Source: CAWBOV01 sp963790525 (lineage in GTDB: Bacteria; Actinomycetota; Actinomycetes; Mycobacteriales; Jatrophihabitantaceae). Taken from it: a DNA stretch of 64,000 nt. The stretch covers positions 248,001-312,000 of the forward strand of contig CAWBOV010000002.1 of the NCBI GenBank assembly GCA_963790525.1, given 5' to 3'. The translations under genes and the position numbers were made by a program. The notes under the pieces were generated by a model that ran no database searches, was not told the DNA's origin, and saw nothing but the letters and a program-made list of their open reading frames with translations. Shown piece after piece: positions 38,404-46,803 of this stretch (positions within the stretch are counted from its first letter, which is position 1; each line of letters opens with the position of its first letter).

Positions 38404-39171
38404 TCAGGAGAAGTGGGTGACCGGACGGTCGAGCGGGCGCCCGTCGAGGAAGGTGTCGACCTTCTCGTTGTAGAACGCGATGAGCCCGGTGATCGGCAGC
38501 AGTTGGCGGGTCGGGAAGTCGTAGGTCCACGCGATGTCGGTGTAGCTGGCGTCACCGATGTGCGCGGACCAGTACCCGCTGGTGATGCCCTTGTAGGGGC
38601 AGGCGGTCACCGTGTCGGTGGGGGTGAGGTGGGTGAAGTCGACGTCGGTGCGGTTGAGGTAGTAGCGGGTCGGTAGCCCGGTCTCGAAGACGAGCACGGG
38701 TGAGGTGGACTCGGCCAGGACCACGTCGTCGAGCTCGACCCGGACGGTCCGGGTGGAGCGCAGCGCGTCGACGCGGGTGTACGGGTCGCGGGGGTGGACG
38801 AAGACCTGCTCGTCCTCCTCGAACCACGCGTCGACGGAATCCCACTCGAACCGCGCCCGGCCGGCCAGTCCCTCGACCGTCGCGTCGTTGCCGTAGATCC
38901 GCAGCGCCGACGGGCGGGCGGTCTCCCCGATCCGCAGGCCGTAGCGGCGGGCGGTGCCGCGGCTGAGCTTCTGCTCGCGCTGCTCGTCGACCAGCATCGC
39001 GGCGTCGATGTCCTCGACCGGGATGTAGTACTGCGGGTAGTGCGACCACTCCCACACGTACAGCGCCGACATCGTGTCCACGACCACGTGCCCACCCAGG
39101 AAGGCCCGGATCCGCCGCGGGACCGGTGCAGTGTGGTTCACCGGTGGCAGCGTGGGCGGGTAGCCGGTCAT
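38404..39171 (-). CDS. DUF427 family protein
   Basis: ATG at 39171 overlaps the stop of the zinc-finger gene upstream. In the 255 residues the DUF427 core is VRVELDDVVLAESTSPVLVFETGLPTRYYLNRTDVD, with CPYKG and YWSAHIGD following, as in this family of cupin-like strands; the first half, FLGGHVVVDTMSALYVWEWSHYPQYYIP, looks like a second, diverged copy of the same fold. Cytoplasmic. Function unknown; its operon with a sigma factor suggests a stress role. Confidence 0.85.
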   Translation of the reverse strand: MTGYPPTLPPVNHTAPVPRRIRAFLGGHVVVDTMSALYVWEWSHYPQYYIPVEDIDAAMLVDEQREQKLSRGTARRYGLRIGETARPSALRIYGNDATVEGLAGRARFEWDSVDAWFEEDEQVFVHPRDPYTRVDALRSTRTVRVELDDVVLAESTSPVLVFETGLPTRYYLNRTDVDFTHLTPTDTVTACPYKGITSGYWSAHIGDASYTDIAWTYDFPTRQLLPITGLIAFYNEKVDTFLDGRPLDRPVTHFS

Positions 39172-39392
39172 GAGACGGCTCCGGCCGCGGCGAGCAGGCC
39201 CTGGAAATCGTCCTCGCACGGCCCGCACGCCGCCAGGTGCGCGGCGACCCCGGGGTACCGATCGGTCGCCGAGCCGTCGGCGGCCTCGAGGACCATCTCC
39301 ACGTAGACGTGCAGGATCTCCAGCGCGTGCTCGCAGCCGACATCGCGGGGATCGGTTGCCAGGAACCGGTCCAGCGCAGTCCAGTCGGTCAT
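39168..39392 (-). CDS. Small zinc-finger anti-sigma-like protein
   Basis: 74 residues. The core VAAHLAACGPCEDDFQGLL is the H-x-x-x-C-x-x-C zinc motif of anti-sigma domains (zf-HC2). There is no membrane helix, so it would be a cytoplasmic anti-sigma factor of the sigma encoded directly upstream, with which it overlaps by four bases. Confidence 0.8.
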   Translation of the reverse strand: MTDWTALDRFLATDPRDVGCEHALEILHVYVEMVLEAADGSATDRYPGVAAHLAACGPCEDDFQGLLAAAGAVS

Positions 39393-40135
39393 GATCGCCT
39401 CCCCTCCTCCACCTCAGCCGAGACCGCATCGGGCGCGCTGCCCATGCTCAGATACCCGTTAGCGGCGAGCGCGGCCCGTAACTTACGTCGCGCGTCGAAC
39501 AGTGTCTTGTAGATCGCATTGCGGTTCGATCCCAGTCGCACGACCAGGGCATCGAGCGGGACACCCTGCAGCACGATCGCGACGAACACCATTCGCTGCC
39601 GCTCGGTCAGGTCCTCGTTCACCGCACGGTGCAGCGCGTCGACCAGCCCCTGCCATTGCGCTTGGTCACTCGGGCCCATGCCGAAGCGGTCGGGTAACCG
39701 GTCCCAGTCCTCGGCGTCGAGTGCGACCGTCGGCTTCTGCCAGAAGTGTCGCCCGAGCTTGGTAGAGACCTCCAGGACGACGAATCGGTAGGCCCAGGTC
39801 GTGAAGCGGCTCTCGCCGCGAAATCCGCTGAGCTTGCCGGTGATGGCCAGCAGCGCATCGGCGGCCGCCTGATGGGCCAGATCATCGAGTTCCGGACCGG
39901 TGATCGGATGCTGCCCGCCGCGGCGGCGCAACTCGCCACGAGCGATCCGCAGCAGCAACTCGTGAAGCCGCGCCAACGCCTGCTCCCGCACCGGGCCGGC
40001 GCCTTCCAGCGTGCGGGTCCACTCGGCCGACTCGGCGTCGAGCTGACGCCCGTCAACGGACGCCATGACGACAGTGGCCTCGGCGGCGCTCCTGGCGGGT
40101 CTCGCCGGAGCTGTCCAGACTTCGTCCGGGTGCAT
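39389..40135 (-). CDS. ECF-type sigma factor
   Basis: ATG at 40135 gives 248 residues. Region 2: ELDDLAHQAAADALLAITGKLSGFRGESRFTTWAYRFVVLEV, region 4: LTERQRMVFVAIVLQGVPLDALVVRLGSNRNAIYKTLFDARRKLR. The stop overlaps the zinc-finger gene. An N-terminal extension of about 60 residues precedes region 2. The operon sigma-anti-sigma-DUF427 should be autoregulated, but I could not place its promoter with confidence in 40136-40251, which it shares with the divergent peroxiredoxin. Confidence 0.9.
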   Translation of the reverse strand: MHPDEVWTAPARPARSAAEATVVMASVDGRQLDAESAEWTRTLEGAGPVREQALARLHELLLRIARGELRRRGGQHPITGPELDDLAHQAAADALLAITGKLSGFRGESRFTTWAYRFVVLEVSTKLGRHFWQKPTVALDAEDWDRLPDRFGMGPSDQAQWQGLVDALHRAVNEDLTERQRMVFVAIVLQGVPLDALVVRLGSNRNAIYKTLFDARRKLRAALAANGYLSMGSAPDAVSAEVEEGRRS

Positions 40136-40251
40136 GACGTCGAGCCTACGACTCCGCTGATCGGCGCTGTCCTGCTGCGCGTGGGTAAGACCGGACCGCC
40201 GCCGGCCGCTAACGACAGGGAACCACCCACCGACCCGCGGAAGAAGACACC

Positions 40252-40743
40252 ATGCCGTTGCTGCACCCCGGAGATCGTTTCCCGACCCTGGCACTGACCC
40301 AGCCCGGCGGTCACGCCCTGTCTGTGCCTGAGGTCTTCGACGGTGGGTTCGGGGTGGTGCTGTTCTACCGAGGATCGTGGTGCCCCTACTGCAACGCGCA
40401 CCTGCGCTCCTTCCAACGCGCCACCGAATCCCTGGCCGAGGTCGGCGCCGGAGTCGTGGCCCTGTCGGTCGACGACGAGGCGACGACGGCCGGGTTGGTC
40501 GCCAAGCACCGCCTGACGTTTCCGGTGGGGCACAGCGCCGACGCGGCCGCGGTGTCGGCGGCGACGGGGGCATTCGTCGACCCGGCCGGCGGATTCCTGC
40601 AATCCACCGGCTTCGTCCTCGATCCCTCGGGCAAGGTCGTCGTCAGCGTCTACTCCTCCGGCGCGATCGGGCGGCTCGTGCCCGAGGACGCCGTCGGGCT
40701 GATCCGCTACGTACGCGAGCACGCCGACGTCTCGGCCGGGTGA
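40252..40743 (+). CDS. AhpC/TSA-type peroxiredoxin
   Basis: The 163-residue protein has FYRGSWCPYCNAHLRSFQ with Cys44 and Cys47, the thioredoxin-fold CxxC peroxidatic site, and FVLDPSGKVVVSVYSSGAIGRL as the closing strands. It reduces peroxides using an unknown thiol partner, in the cytoplasm. It is divergent from the ECF sigma gene, hence probably part of the same oxidative-stress response (inference). Confidence 0.9.
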   Translation: MPLLHPGDRFPTLALTQPGGHALSVPEVFDGGFGVVLFYRGSWCPYCNAHLRSFQRATESLAEVGAGVVALSVDDEATTAGLVAKHRLTFPVGHSADAAAVSAATGAFVDPAGGFLQSTGFVLDPSGKVVVSVYSSGAIGRLVPEDAVGLIRYVREHADVSAG

Positions 40744-40759
40744 GCCCTGGCCGGCACCT

Positions 40760-41785
40760 TCAGGCGTCGAGTCGGACCGCGACCAGCGCAGCCGACAGCG
40801 CGGCGGGGTCGCCGGTACGGGCATGCACCGACAGTGCGGTGTCGGTGAGCTTGATGACGTGTTCGCCGCCGTGGCGCAGCGCTGCCTCGATGACCTGATC
40901 CGGATCGCCGGGCGCGGCCGAGTCACCGGCTGGGACCGCCGGTGCGTAGGCCGCCACGACTGCGGCGCTTGCCGACCAGGCCGCGGCCAGGCTCATGGAC
41001 CACAGCTCGTGCGGCAGCAGCGGCAAGGTTCGCAGGACGGCGTTCGGAGCCGTCGACGCGTGAACCAACATGGTCGGATTGCCGTGCGCGTAACGGGGAT
41101 ACGCGGTGATCGTCGCGTCGATGATGCGCGCAAGTGACGCGGGCACGCTCTCGACGTCGTCAGGGGCAGCGAGGGTGGCCACGTCCGCGGCCCAGCCCAC
41201 CGTGGCGTCGAGTTGTGCCAGCCGCGCCCTGATGCCGCCGTTCTGGTCGGCGACGCGGGGCAGTCCGGTGATCAGATCGAGCGCAGTGCGACTCCCGCCC
41301 GGGGTGATGATCGGAACCTCCTGCCACCGCGCGGCCCAGTACCCGAGGGCGTGGGCGAGCTCATCCAGACGGGGGGCGGTTTCGAGTGCAGTCAACGCTG
41401 CTGCCGCATGACCGAGCCGGATCACGCCGTGGGTGGCGCCGGCCGCGATACCGGGCAGCAGTCGTGGCCACCAGGTCGTGAGCACGTCGTTCCATGGTTG
41501 TTCAGCCAGTTCACCGCGGAAGAAGGCGATCCAGTCGGCGGCCCGTTCATGCTGCCCGAGCGCCTCCCGCCAGTTCTCGGCGTCGATCGACCAGGTCGAG
41601 CGGGGCAGCTCGTCGAGCCGTGTCAGATAGCGATCGGTCCACGGCTGGATGGCGTCGTCGTGACCCCACCTCTCGAGAGCCTCGACGACCATGGGGCCGT
41701 GATTGGACAGGAACCCGTCGAACTCCGGTCCGGTCCTGTGGAAGCGCTGCAGGGCTTCGTCGTAGTTGCTCGTCACGGTCAGCAT
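40760..41785 (-). CDS. Questin-oxidase-like (DUF4243) protein
   Basis: ATG at 41785 (41806 is possible but overlaps an operator-like palindrome). About 341 residues: FLSNHGPMVVEALERWGHDD, WLPxxDELPRS-like segment, FFRGELAEQPWNDVLTTWWPRLLPG and GATHGVIRLGHA match the questin oxidase family, in which conserved His residues (NHGPM, ATHG, RLGHA) are important for Baeyer-Villiger-like ring opening in fungal relatives. The bacterial role is unknown. Confidence 0.8.
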   Translation of the reverse strand: MLTVTSNYDEALQRFHRTGPEFDGFLSNHGPMVVEALERWGHDDAIQPWTDRYLTRLDELPRSTWSIDAENWREALGQHERAADWIAFFRGELAEQPWNDVLTTWWPRLLPGIAAGATHGVIRLGHAAAALTALETAPRLDELAHALGYWAARWQEVPIITPGGSRTALDLITGLPRVADQNGGIRARLAQLDATVGWAADVATLAAPDDVESVPASLARIIDATITAYPRYAHGNPTMLVHASTAPNAVLRTLPLLPHELWSMSLAAAWSASAAVVAAYAPAVPAGDSAAPGDPDQVIEAALRHGGEHVIKLTDTALSVHARTGDPAALSAALVAVRLDA

Positions 41786-41802
41786 TCTTCTACTGCAGTA
41801 CA

Positions 41803-41823
41803 TCAAGTGGACTTGACGTCAAG
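41803..41823. promoter_or_regulatory. Overlapping perfect palindromes upstream of the questin-oxidase-like gene
   Basis: TCAAGT-gg-ACTTGA (41803-41816) and CTTGAC-GTCAAG (41812-41823) share the half-site ACTTGAC, giving three TCAAGT-type half-sites in 21 bp just upstream of the ATG at 41785. Two regulator dimers or one regulator in alternative registers could bind. Confidence 0.6.
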
Positions 41824-41886
41824 GGGAAACGGCAGCTTACTCCTGACGGAACCATTATGAGGGCACGCGGTTGGTCTCTGGTCGGC

Positions 41887-43071
41887 TCACTCGTGCGCGT
41901 CATCGGGCCTGGTGATCCAGGCGGCGAAGACAGGTAGACCGTGCCAGGGGTCGTTACGGCCGTGCCGCGGTTCGTTGCGGCCGCGCGTGGTGGCCACGAC
42001 GGCGTACGGGTGGGCGAAGCGGGCTGTTGCGGTGCGGTACGGACCTGGTGGCGGCGACGAGGTGAGTCCCAGCGAGACGGCGAGGGCCGTGACTGCAGCG
42101 GCTTCGAATCCCCGCCTTCCGTAGCGGGCAACTGCGCGCTGCGCGGCCGCAATGTCGCCACCGAGCCCTGCGAGCACCTGCAAGCTCTGCGCAGCAGCAA
42201 CGAACGCGAGCTCGGGGGTCCGGCACAGGTCATGGGTGCTGTCGGCGTGCCAGGCCGGCAGCAGGGCCTCTACGTACTCGCCGCGCTTCGGTGCGTGCTG
42301 TTCAGCGATGGTCCATAGCGGGTGGTCCCCGAGCGGCAGGTCGAACAGGGACACGGAGGGGACGAGCGCGTTCCCTGCCGCCCAGGCGACGCAGATCTGG
42401 TGCGTGGCAGCGAGCACATCGGGCGGCGCCACGTCGTGGGCGGCGATCACCGACGTGACCTGCAGACCCTCTGCGTCCGCGGTGTGTACGACGACTCTCC
42501 CGGCCCGCGCGGTATCGGCGATGAAGGCATGGTGCCTACGTCGGCGTGGTGTCCGCAGCACCTGGGTCAGTTCCGTGCTCCACGGCCCGCGCAGCTCCGC
42601 CGCTGGGGCGAGCTCGAACGGGACCGCCCAGCTGACCCGGGCTGCGAGAGCTGAGGCGAGCAGGATCAGCGCGCTGTCCACGTCGAGGGGGAATCGCTCG
42701 ATCAGCCCCAGGGTGTGCTCGCGTGCCCATGCGTCAGCCTGCTCCTGAGTGGGGATCGGCCCGGTCGCGACCGGGGCGGGAAGCCCGGACGTCCACCCAT
42801 TCAGCCCCACGAGGCCCGGCCGGGTCCACGCTGCGGCTGCCACGGCGACCGTCGGATGCGGGTGGGAGAGCAGGTCCGTCGCCGCCCGGTGCGCAGTGTC
42901 GACGTCGGTCCCCAGCGCATCGGTGATCACTTCAGCGAGCTTTCCCGTCGCCGCCGGCGCGGCTAGCGCAAGCACCAACCACGCACCCAACGGCGAGCTC
43001 ACATGGTGCCGGCCACCGCCGAGCTCGGCGAACCGCTCGGCGTAGCGACACACCAGCGCGGTCAACTCCAC
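41887..43071 (-). CDS. Bacterial serpin-family protein
   Basis: The opening HHVSSPLGAWLVLALAAPAATG fits the serpin N-SPxS motif (here SSPLG), with VGLNGWTSGLP, AWAREHTLGLIERFPLD, LASALAARVSWAVPFEL as in actinobacterial serpins, and a terminal HPYAVVATTRG then GLPVFAAWITRPDDA in place of the breach and C-terminal strand. About 394 residues without a signal peptide. The reactive-centre loop is not clearly identifiable, so it may be a non-inhibitory serpin. Confidence 0.72.
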   Translation of the reverse strand: MELTALVCRYAERFAELGGGRHHVSSPLGAWLVLALAAPAATGKLAEVITDALGTDVDTAHRAATDLLSHPHPTVAVAAAAWTRPGLVGLNGWTSGLPAPVATGPIPTQEQADAWAREHTLGLIERFPLDVDSALILLASALAARVSWAVPFELAPAAELRGPWSTELTQVLRTPRRRRHHAFIADTARAGRVVVHTADAEGLQVTSVIAAHDVAPPDVLAATHQICVAWAAGNALVPSVSLFDLPLGDHPLWTIAEQHAPKRGEYVEALLPAWHADSTHDLCRTPELAFVAAAQSLQVLAGLGGDIAAAQRAVARYGRRGFEAAAVTALAVSLGLTSSPPPGPYRTATARFAHPYAVVATTRGRNEPRHGRNDPWHGLPVFAAWITRPDDAHE

Positions 43072-43105
43072 GCCACCACTCTGACACGCTGACTCCCTGT
43101 CGGCA

Positions 43106-43144
43106 TCACGTGTCGATCGCGTGACATCGCCTCCCGAGGGGAGG
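43106..43144. promoter_or_regulatory. Two inverted repeats upstream of the serpin gene
   Basis: TCACG...CGTGA (43106-43124) and CCTCCC-gag-GGGAGG (43130-43144) lie in the gap between the serpin start and the divergent gene at 43224. They may be operator sites or leader structure. Confidence 0.35.
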
Positions 43145-43223
43145 TATCACCGCGTCCCGTGCACCGTCAACGTCGACGCGCTCGTGCTGTGCGACCCTGA
43201 GCTTGACGGGTGAGCATGAAGGG

Positions 43224-43628
43224 ATGGACGTGACCGCTGAGGTACGTATCCGAGGGGGAGCGATGCTCCCGCTGGGACCTTCGGCATTCTCCGTGAGCGC
43301 TCCGCTGGCCCTCCTATCCGCTGATGCCATCGGGATACGGGTGTCGGTACGACCGGCCTGGGTGGCTTCGTTCGCACGTCGGATGGCGGCGCCCGTTGGT
43401 ACTGAACGGCCGGCCGCCGGCGCGCCGCTCTGGGAGATGACGTGGGAGCAGGTGGCCGCGATCAGAGTTGCTCGTCGAAGCATCGCGCTGGTGGCCGCGG
43501 CAGGAAGGTCGTGTCGCTTCGTCACCCTGCGACGACAGCATCTCAAAACGCTGCTCGTGCTCATCGAAGCGAGAGGCATCGCCGTGGAGCACGTCCGGTC
43601 CACCTTTCCCGATGCCATGAGGCTCTAG
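43224..43628 (+). CDS. Hypothetical protein, 134 residues
   Basis: ATG at 43224 (GAAGGG just upstream; a longer start at 43203 would need TTG). Strand-helix text such as PLWEMTWEQVAAIRVARRSIALV, then SCRFVTLRRQHLKTLLVLIEARG, recalls PH-like or bacterial regulatory folds, but nothing definite. Divergent from the serpin. Confidence 0.55.
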   Translation: MDVTAEVRIRGGAMLPLGPSAFSVSAPLALLSADAIGIRVSVRPAWVASFARRMAAPVGTERPAAGAPLWEMTWEQVAAIRVARRSIALVAAAGRSCRFVTLRRQHLKTLLVLIEARGIAVEHVRSTFPDAMRL

Positions 43629-43653
43629 CCGAGCGAACCTTCGTCCGCGCCGG

Positions 43654-44070
43654 TCACTCGGCGGGAATCGCCCCTGCCGCTTGGAGCGCCTCATGAACGG
43701 CCAGGAAGGATTGGCGTCCTGCAGGGGTGCCGCAGTAGATGGTCACGTGGACGAGTACTTCCTCGATTTCAGCCACAGTCGCGCCGCTGGTCAGCGCACC
43801 TCGGACATAGATCGCCAATTCCTGGTATCGACCCAATGCCGCAAGAATGCCAAGACTCAGAAGCGCCTTCGACTTTCGATCAAGCGCTTTCCCGCTCCAT
43901 GCACGGCCCCACGCCAACTCCGTGACGAGATGCTGAAACGTCATCATGAACTCATCCGCTCCGGAAAGGTTGGAATCGACGAATTCGTCGCCCAATACCT
44001 CTCGGCGGATGCGCAGCCCTCGTTCGAAATCCTCGCCGCCGTTCACACCGTGGACGATACAGTTTTCCAC
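43654..44070 (-). CDS. Carboxymuconolactone decarboxylase-family protein
   Basis: GTG at 44070. In the 138 residues, ELAWGRAWSGKALDRKSKALLSLGILAALGR and GATVAEIEEVLVHVTIYCGTPAGRQSF match the CMD fold of PcaC. The AhpD CxxC is not present, so it is PcaC-like. The catalytic His-Cys arrangement HVTIYCG is close to the family motif. May act in aromatic degradation, but no ring-cleavage gene is near. Confidence 0.85.
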   Translation of the reverse strand: MENCIVHGVNGGEDFERGLRIRREVLGDEFVDSNLSGADEFMMTFQHLVTELAWGRAWSGKALDRKSKALLSLGILAALGRYQELAIYVRGALTSGATVAEIEEVLVHVTIYCGTPAGRQSFLAVHEALQAAGAIPAE

Positions 44071-44137
44071 GCAAAGTCATAGGCATGCGCGCATGCCCCG
44101 TGTGGACCTTTCGGCAGGCGCGGTGGATATTTCATGC

Positions 44138-44470
44138 GTGAAGGCGATGGCAGCGGCAGTGATCGCGTTCCTGGTGGTCGCGTTGTCGGGGTGTGCGACC
44201 GGGATCCCGTGCGACCACGAGAAATGCGGTGGCCCGGCTCGCGTACCTGCCTCCATCATTCGACTCACCATCAACGGCACGACCTACGACGAACAGGACG
44301 GCGCGAGTCGCGCACTCAGCGTGCACGCTGGTGCAGCTGTGCCCATCGTGCTCAGCATCGCGAGCCCCAGCGGCGCTGCCGTGCGAGATGTCATCGATCT
44401 GAGCGTCAGCTACCTGATTGGCGATTTCCGCACGGGATGGCCACTCGCCCGCATGAGCGTGACCTCGTAG
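44138..44470 (+). CDS. Small lipoprotein
   Basis: GTG at 44138 gives VKAMAAAVIAFLVVALSGC, a lipoprotein signal with lipobox LSGC; an ATG at 44094 is also in frame. The mature part is about 90 residues: IIRLTINGTTYDEQDG, AVPIVLSIASPSGAAVRDVID. Paired CDHEKCGG follows the lipid anchor. It is short, and relatives would be expected to be longer, so it may be truncated. Confidence 0.65.
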   Translation: MKAMAAAVIAFLVVALSGCATGIPCDHEKCGGPARVPASIIRLTINGTTYDEQDGASRALSVHAGAAVPIVLSIASPSGAAVRDVIDLSVSYLIGDFRTGWPLARMSVTS

Positions 44471-44575
44471 CGACAGTGAGCATCGCTCCAGCCGGCGGGG
44501 TGGACGTGCGACCCCTCAGCGAGACACCTGTCATCAGCCGACCGCACCGGTGCGTAGGTCGATACCATCCGAGCC

Positions 44576-44992
44576 ATGCGCGCCGTGTTCCCCGGCTCCT
44601 TCGATCCGGTATCGCAGGGGCACCTCGACCTGGCGCGTCGAGCCGCGGGCATGTTCGACGACGTCGTCATGTGCATCCTGACCAACCCCGAGAAGTCTGG
44701 GCGACTCCCCCTCGCCGGCCGACTGACTCTGCTGGAGGAGATGACCCATGACCTGGCCAATGTCACCGTGGACTCCAGCGCCGGCCGGCTACTGGTCGAC
44801 TATTGCCGAGAGACACGTATCGACGTGATCGTGCGAGGCCTGCGCAACCCGGCCGACCTCGCGCACGAGTGGCCGATGGCTCAGCTGAACCGTCAGCTGA
44901 GCGGCATCGAGACACTCTTCTTCCCGACCGATCACGCGAAGGCGCACATCTCCTCCACCCTCATCGCGGCGACCGCCCGGCCGAGTGGTTGA
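44576..44992 (+). CDS. coaD: Phosphopantetheine adenylyltransferase-like, C-terminally truncated
   Basis: GSFDPVSQGHLD (7-18) is the T/HxGH nucleotide site, VRGLRNPADLAHEWPMAQLNRQL and LFFPTDHAKAHISST (125-128 ISST) match CoaD. Usual CoaD has about 160 residues and ends ISSSLVKE...GGDVSGLVP...; here the protein stops at TLIAATARPSG, 138 residues, losing the last helix and strand region. Catalytic residues remain, so partial activity is possible, but the essential copy is probably elsewhere. It sits between lipoprotein genes, away from the usual coaD partners (rsmD, rpmF). Confidence 0.8.
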   Translation: MRAVFPGSFDPVSQGHLDLARRAAGMFDDVVMCILTNPEKSGRLPLAGRLTLLEEMTHDLANVTVDSSAGRLLVDYCRETRIDVIVRGLRNPADLAHEWPMAQLNRQLSGIETLFFPTDHAKAHISSTLIAATARPSG

Positions 44993-45007
44993 GCGTACGT
45001 TCACGCC

Positions 45008-45313
45008 ATGGTCGCGCTGAGCACGATTCGCCGTTTTCGGGTGCACCTGATTTCAACTTCGGTGCTCGTTCTCGCGCTCGCGACGGTGGCATTCGTCTTG
45101 GCGGTGTCCGGTTCCCACTCGGAATCGCGTCGCCGCGCAATCGAAGCCCGCTATGAGGCGCACCTGCACGACTGTGTCGCGGGCGGCCGCCTTCTGGTCG
45201 ACTGTTCCGCCGAGACCTACGGAAGCTGCATCGGTGACAAGGCATGGAAGGGCGACCTCGATTCCGCCAGCGCCTACTGCGACCTTCCCGACATGGCAGG
45301 ACCCAGCGGATAA
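45008..45313 (+). CDS. Small membrane-anchored protein with cysteines
   Basis: 101 residues: hydrophobic segment LISTSVLVLALATVAFVLAVSG (about 14-35), then an external-looking domain with cysteines in HDCVAGG, VDCSAETYGSCIGD and AYCDLP. No lipobox. Not recognised. Confidence 0.6.
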   Translation: MVALSTIRRFRVHLISTSVLVLALATVAFVLAVSGSHSESRRRAIEARYEAHLHDCVAGGRLLVDCSAETYGSCIGDKAWKGDLDSASAYCDLPDMAGPSG

Positions 45314-45369
45314 GGTCTGACCTTGTCGGACGTTGACCGCGAGCGCGGCGCAGCGGATAGTCGCCGATC

Positions 45370-45780
45370 ATGAGACGGATGGCCGCCGCGGCTGCAGTGC
45401 TGGTGTGCCTCGCGCCGTTGGTGAGCGCGTGTAGCGGTACTGGTGCGAAAGGGACTCTGAGCGGCCAGTACTCGGAGACCGGCGGTCTCGACTCAGCAGG
45501 CTACCGACTCGGTGGGGGGACCATATGGGTCTGGAAGGGCAACCTCACCTCGGCAGAGGCCCTCCGACAGGTGCCGCTGGCGCGATTGTTCGCAGACAGC
45601 GATGGCCGCTACTCCATCTCGCTCAAGCCGGGCAGCTATTCGGTATGGGCGTCACCAGGTCGTTCGAAAGTGATCGAGGCAGGCATCTGCGGCAGCCGAG
45701 TTCAGGTCGGCACTCCGCTTCACGTGGTCCTTCAGGCAGGCGATACCACGGCTGCCGATGTCGCTTGCTCGCTGCCCTAG
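45370..45780 (+). CDS. Lipoprotein with carboxypeptidase-regulatory-like domain
   Basis: Signal MRRMAAAAAVLVCLAPLVSAC, lipobox VSAC. The mature region shows GTLSGQYSE, GGGTIWVWKG, DSDGRYSISLKPGSYSVWASPG and a terminal VACSLP, the GxVxG...DGxYxxxLxPGxYxV pattern of CarboxypepD_reg domains. Cysteines in AGICGSR and DVACSLP are probably paired. Same plan as the proteins at 51601 and 55210. Confidence 0.78.
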   Translation: MRRMAAAAAVLVCLAPLVSACSGTGAKGTLSGQYSETGGLDSAGYRLGGGTIWVWKGNLTSAEALRQVPLARLFADSDGRYSISLKPGSYSVWASPGRSKVIEAGICGSRVQVGTPLHVVLQAGDTTAADVACSLP

Positions 45781-45789
45781 CAGGCGCTG

Positions 45790-46764
45790 ATGCGCTCCAC
45801 AGAACCCTCGTCAATAGTCCGGTCGAGAACAGGTGTCACGTGCCTCGCACTTGCGGCCTCACTCCTCGGCCTGTTGACGGTGAGTTCCTGCGCTTCGAGC
45901 GGTCTCGGCGCGTCAGCGGGAACCACGGATCGGACCTCCCTTACCGACACGAGCACACTCATGCCAGCGCCTGCGGCAGCCGGGAGAAACCGCTCACTGG
46001 CGGCCGCCGCCGCTGCCGCTGCGTTCGCCCACTTCCTGGTTCCACCGAAGTCGACTCGCCTCAGCTTCGCCCCTCGCCAGGCCCCCGGCCTGCGACAACT
46101 GGGCGCGCACGTCGAACCCGTCGACACGACCCTGACTCGCACCACATGGTGGCTGGTCCCCCTTCCCTATGGCCGGCTCGTGGCCTGGTACGCCGCCCGC
46201 ACCCCGGCCGACGTCCGCTCCACCTACCCGCCCTCATCTACATCGCCTGTACCTCAGGGAGAGTTCTACTGGTTCACCACCGACAGGTCAGCTGCCTACT
46301 CGACGCCGGTCGAGGTGATCGGCTACGCGCGACTCGGTGCGCATCTCACCGCGATACGAACGGACGTGACTCTGGCCGCCCGGGCCGATCGCACGGCGCA
46401 GACATTGGTGCCCCCGACGACGACCAGCATGGACATCACCAAGCGAGCGATCGACGGAGATGACACCAGTCCGAGGACCGTCACCGTGACCGACCCCGGC
46501 CGCGTCCGGTCCGTCGTACAGGCCTTCGACGGCCTCAGCGGTGCCTATGACTCGGTCAATCCGCACGGCTGCGGAAGTCCAGCCGGCATTGTCTACACCT
46601 ACGCGGTCACGTTCCGCTGGCCTGATCACACGCTCGTCGTCGACGCCGGCGCGGCACTGTGCAACGTGGGCCGAGGGCTCACCCGAGACGGGTACCACCT
46701 TCCGCAGACCCTTCAGGACAAGCCTGAATTGGACGACGCTCTCTCCACCGCGTTCGGCGGTTGA
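45790..46764 (+). CDS. Lipoprotein with large unknown domain
   Basis: Lipoprotein signal with lipobox VSSC (GLLTVSSCASS). 324 residues; a low-complexity linker (AAAGRNRSLAAAAAAAAF) is followed by WWLVPLPYGRLVAWYAARTP, FYWFTTDRSAAYST, and a final domain RSVVQAFDGLSGAYDSVNPHGC with DAGAALCNVGRG, two cysteines. It starts ten bases after the previous gene. Unknown; a partner of the preceding lipoprotein is plausible. Confidence 0.72.
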   Translation: MRSTEPSSIVRSRTGVTCLALAASLLGLLTVSSCASSGLGASAGTTDRTSLTDTSTLMPAPAAAGRNRSLAAAAAAAAFAHFLVPPKSTRLSFAPRQAPGLRQLGAHVEPVDTTLTRTTWWLVPLPYGRLVAWYAARTPADVRSTYPPSSTSPVPQGEFYWFTTDRSAAYSTPVEVIGYARLGAHLTAIRTDVTLAARADRTAQTLVPPTTTSMDITKRAIDGDDTSPRTVTVTDPGRVRSVVQAFDGLSGAYDSVNPHGCGSPAGIVYTYAVTFRWPDHTLVVDAGAALCNVGRGLTRDGYHLPQTLQDKPELDDALSTAFGG

Positions 46765-46803
46765 CCACCAGCGCGTGCTTCGAAGTGCACTTACGGCCAA
46801 GCG

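Noticed and set aside
42103..42111. TTCGAATCC, a tRNA T-loop-like string
   Set aside because: Lies inside the serpin gene, with no cloverleaf arms around it.
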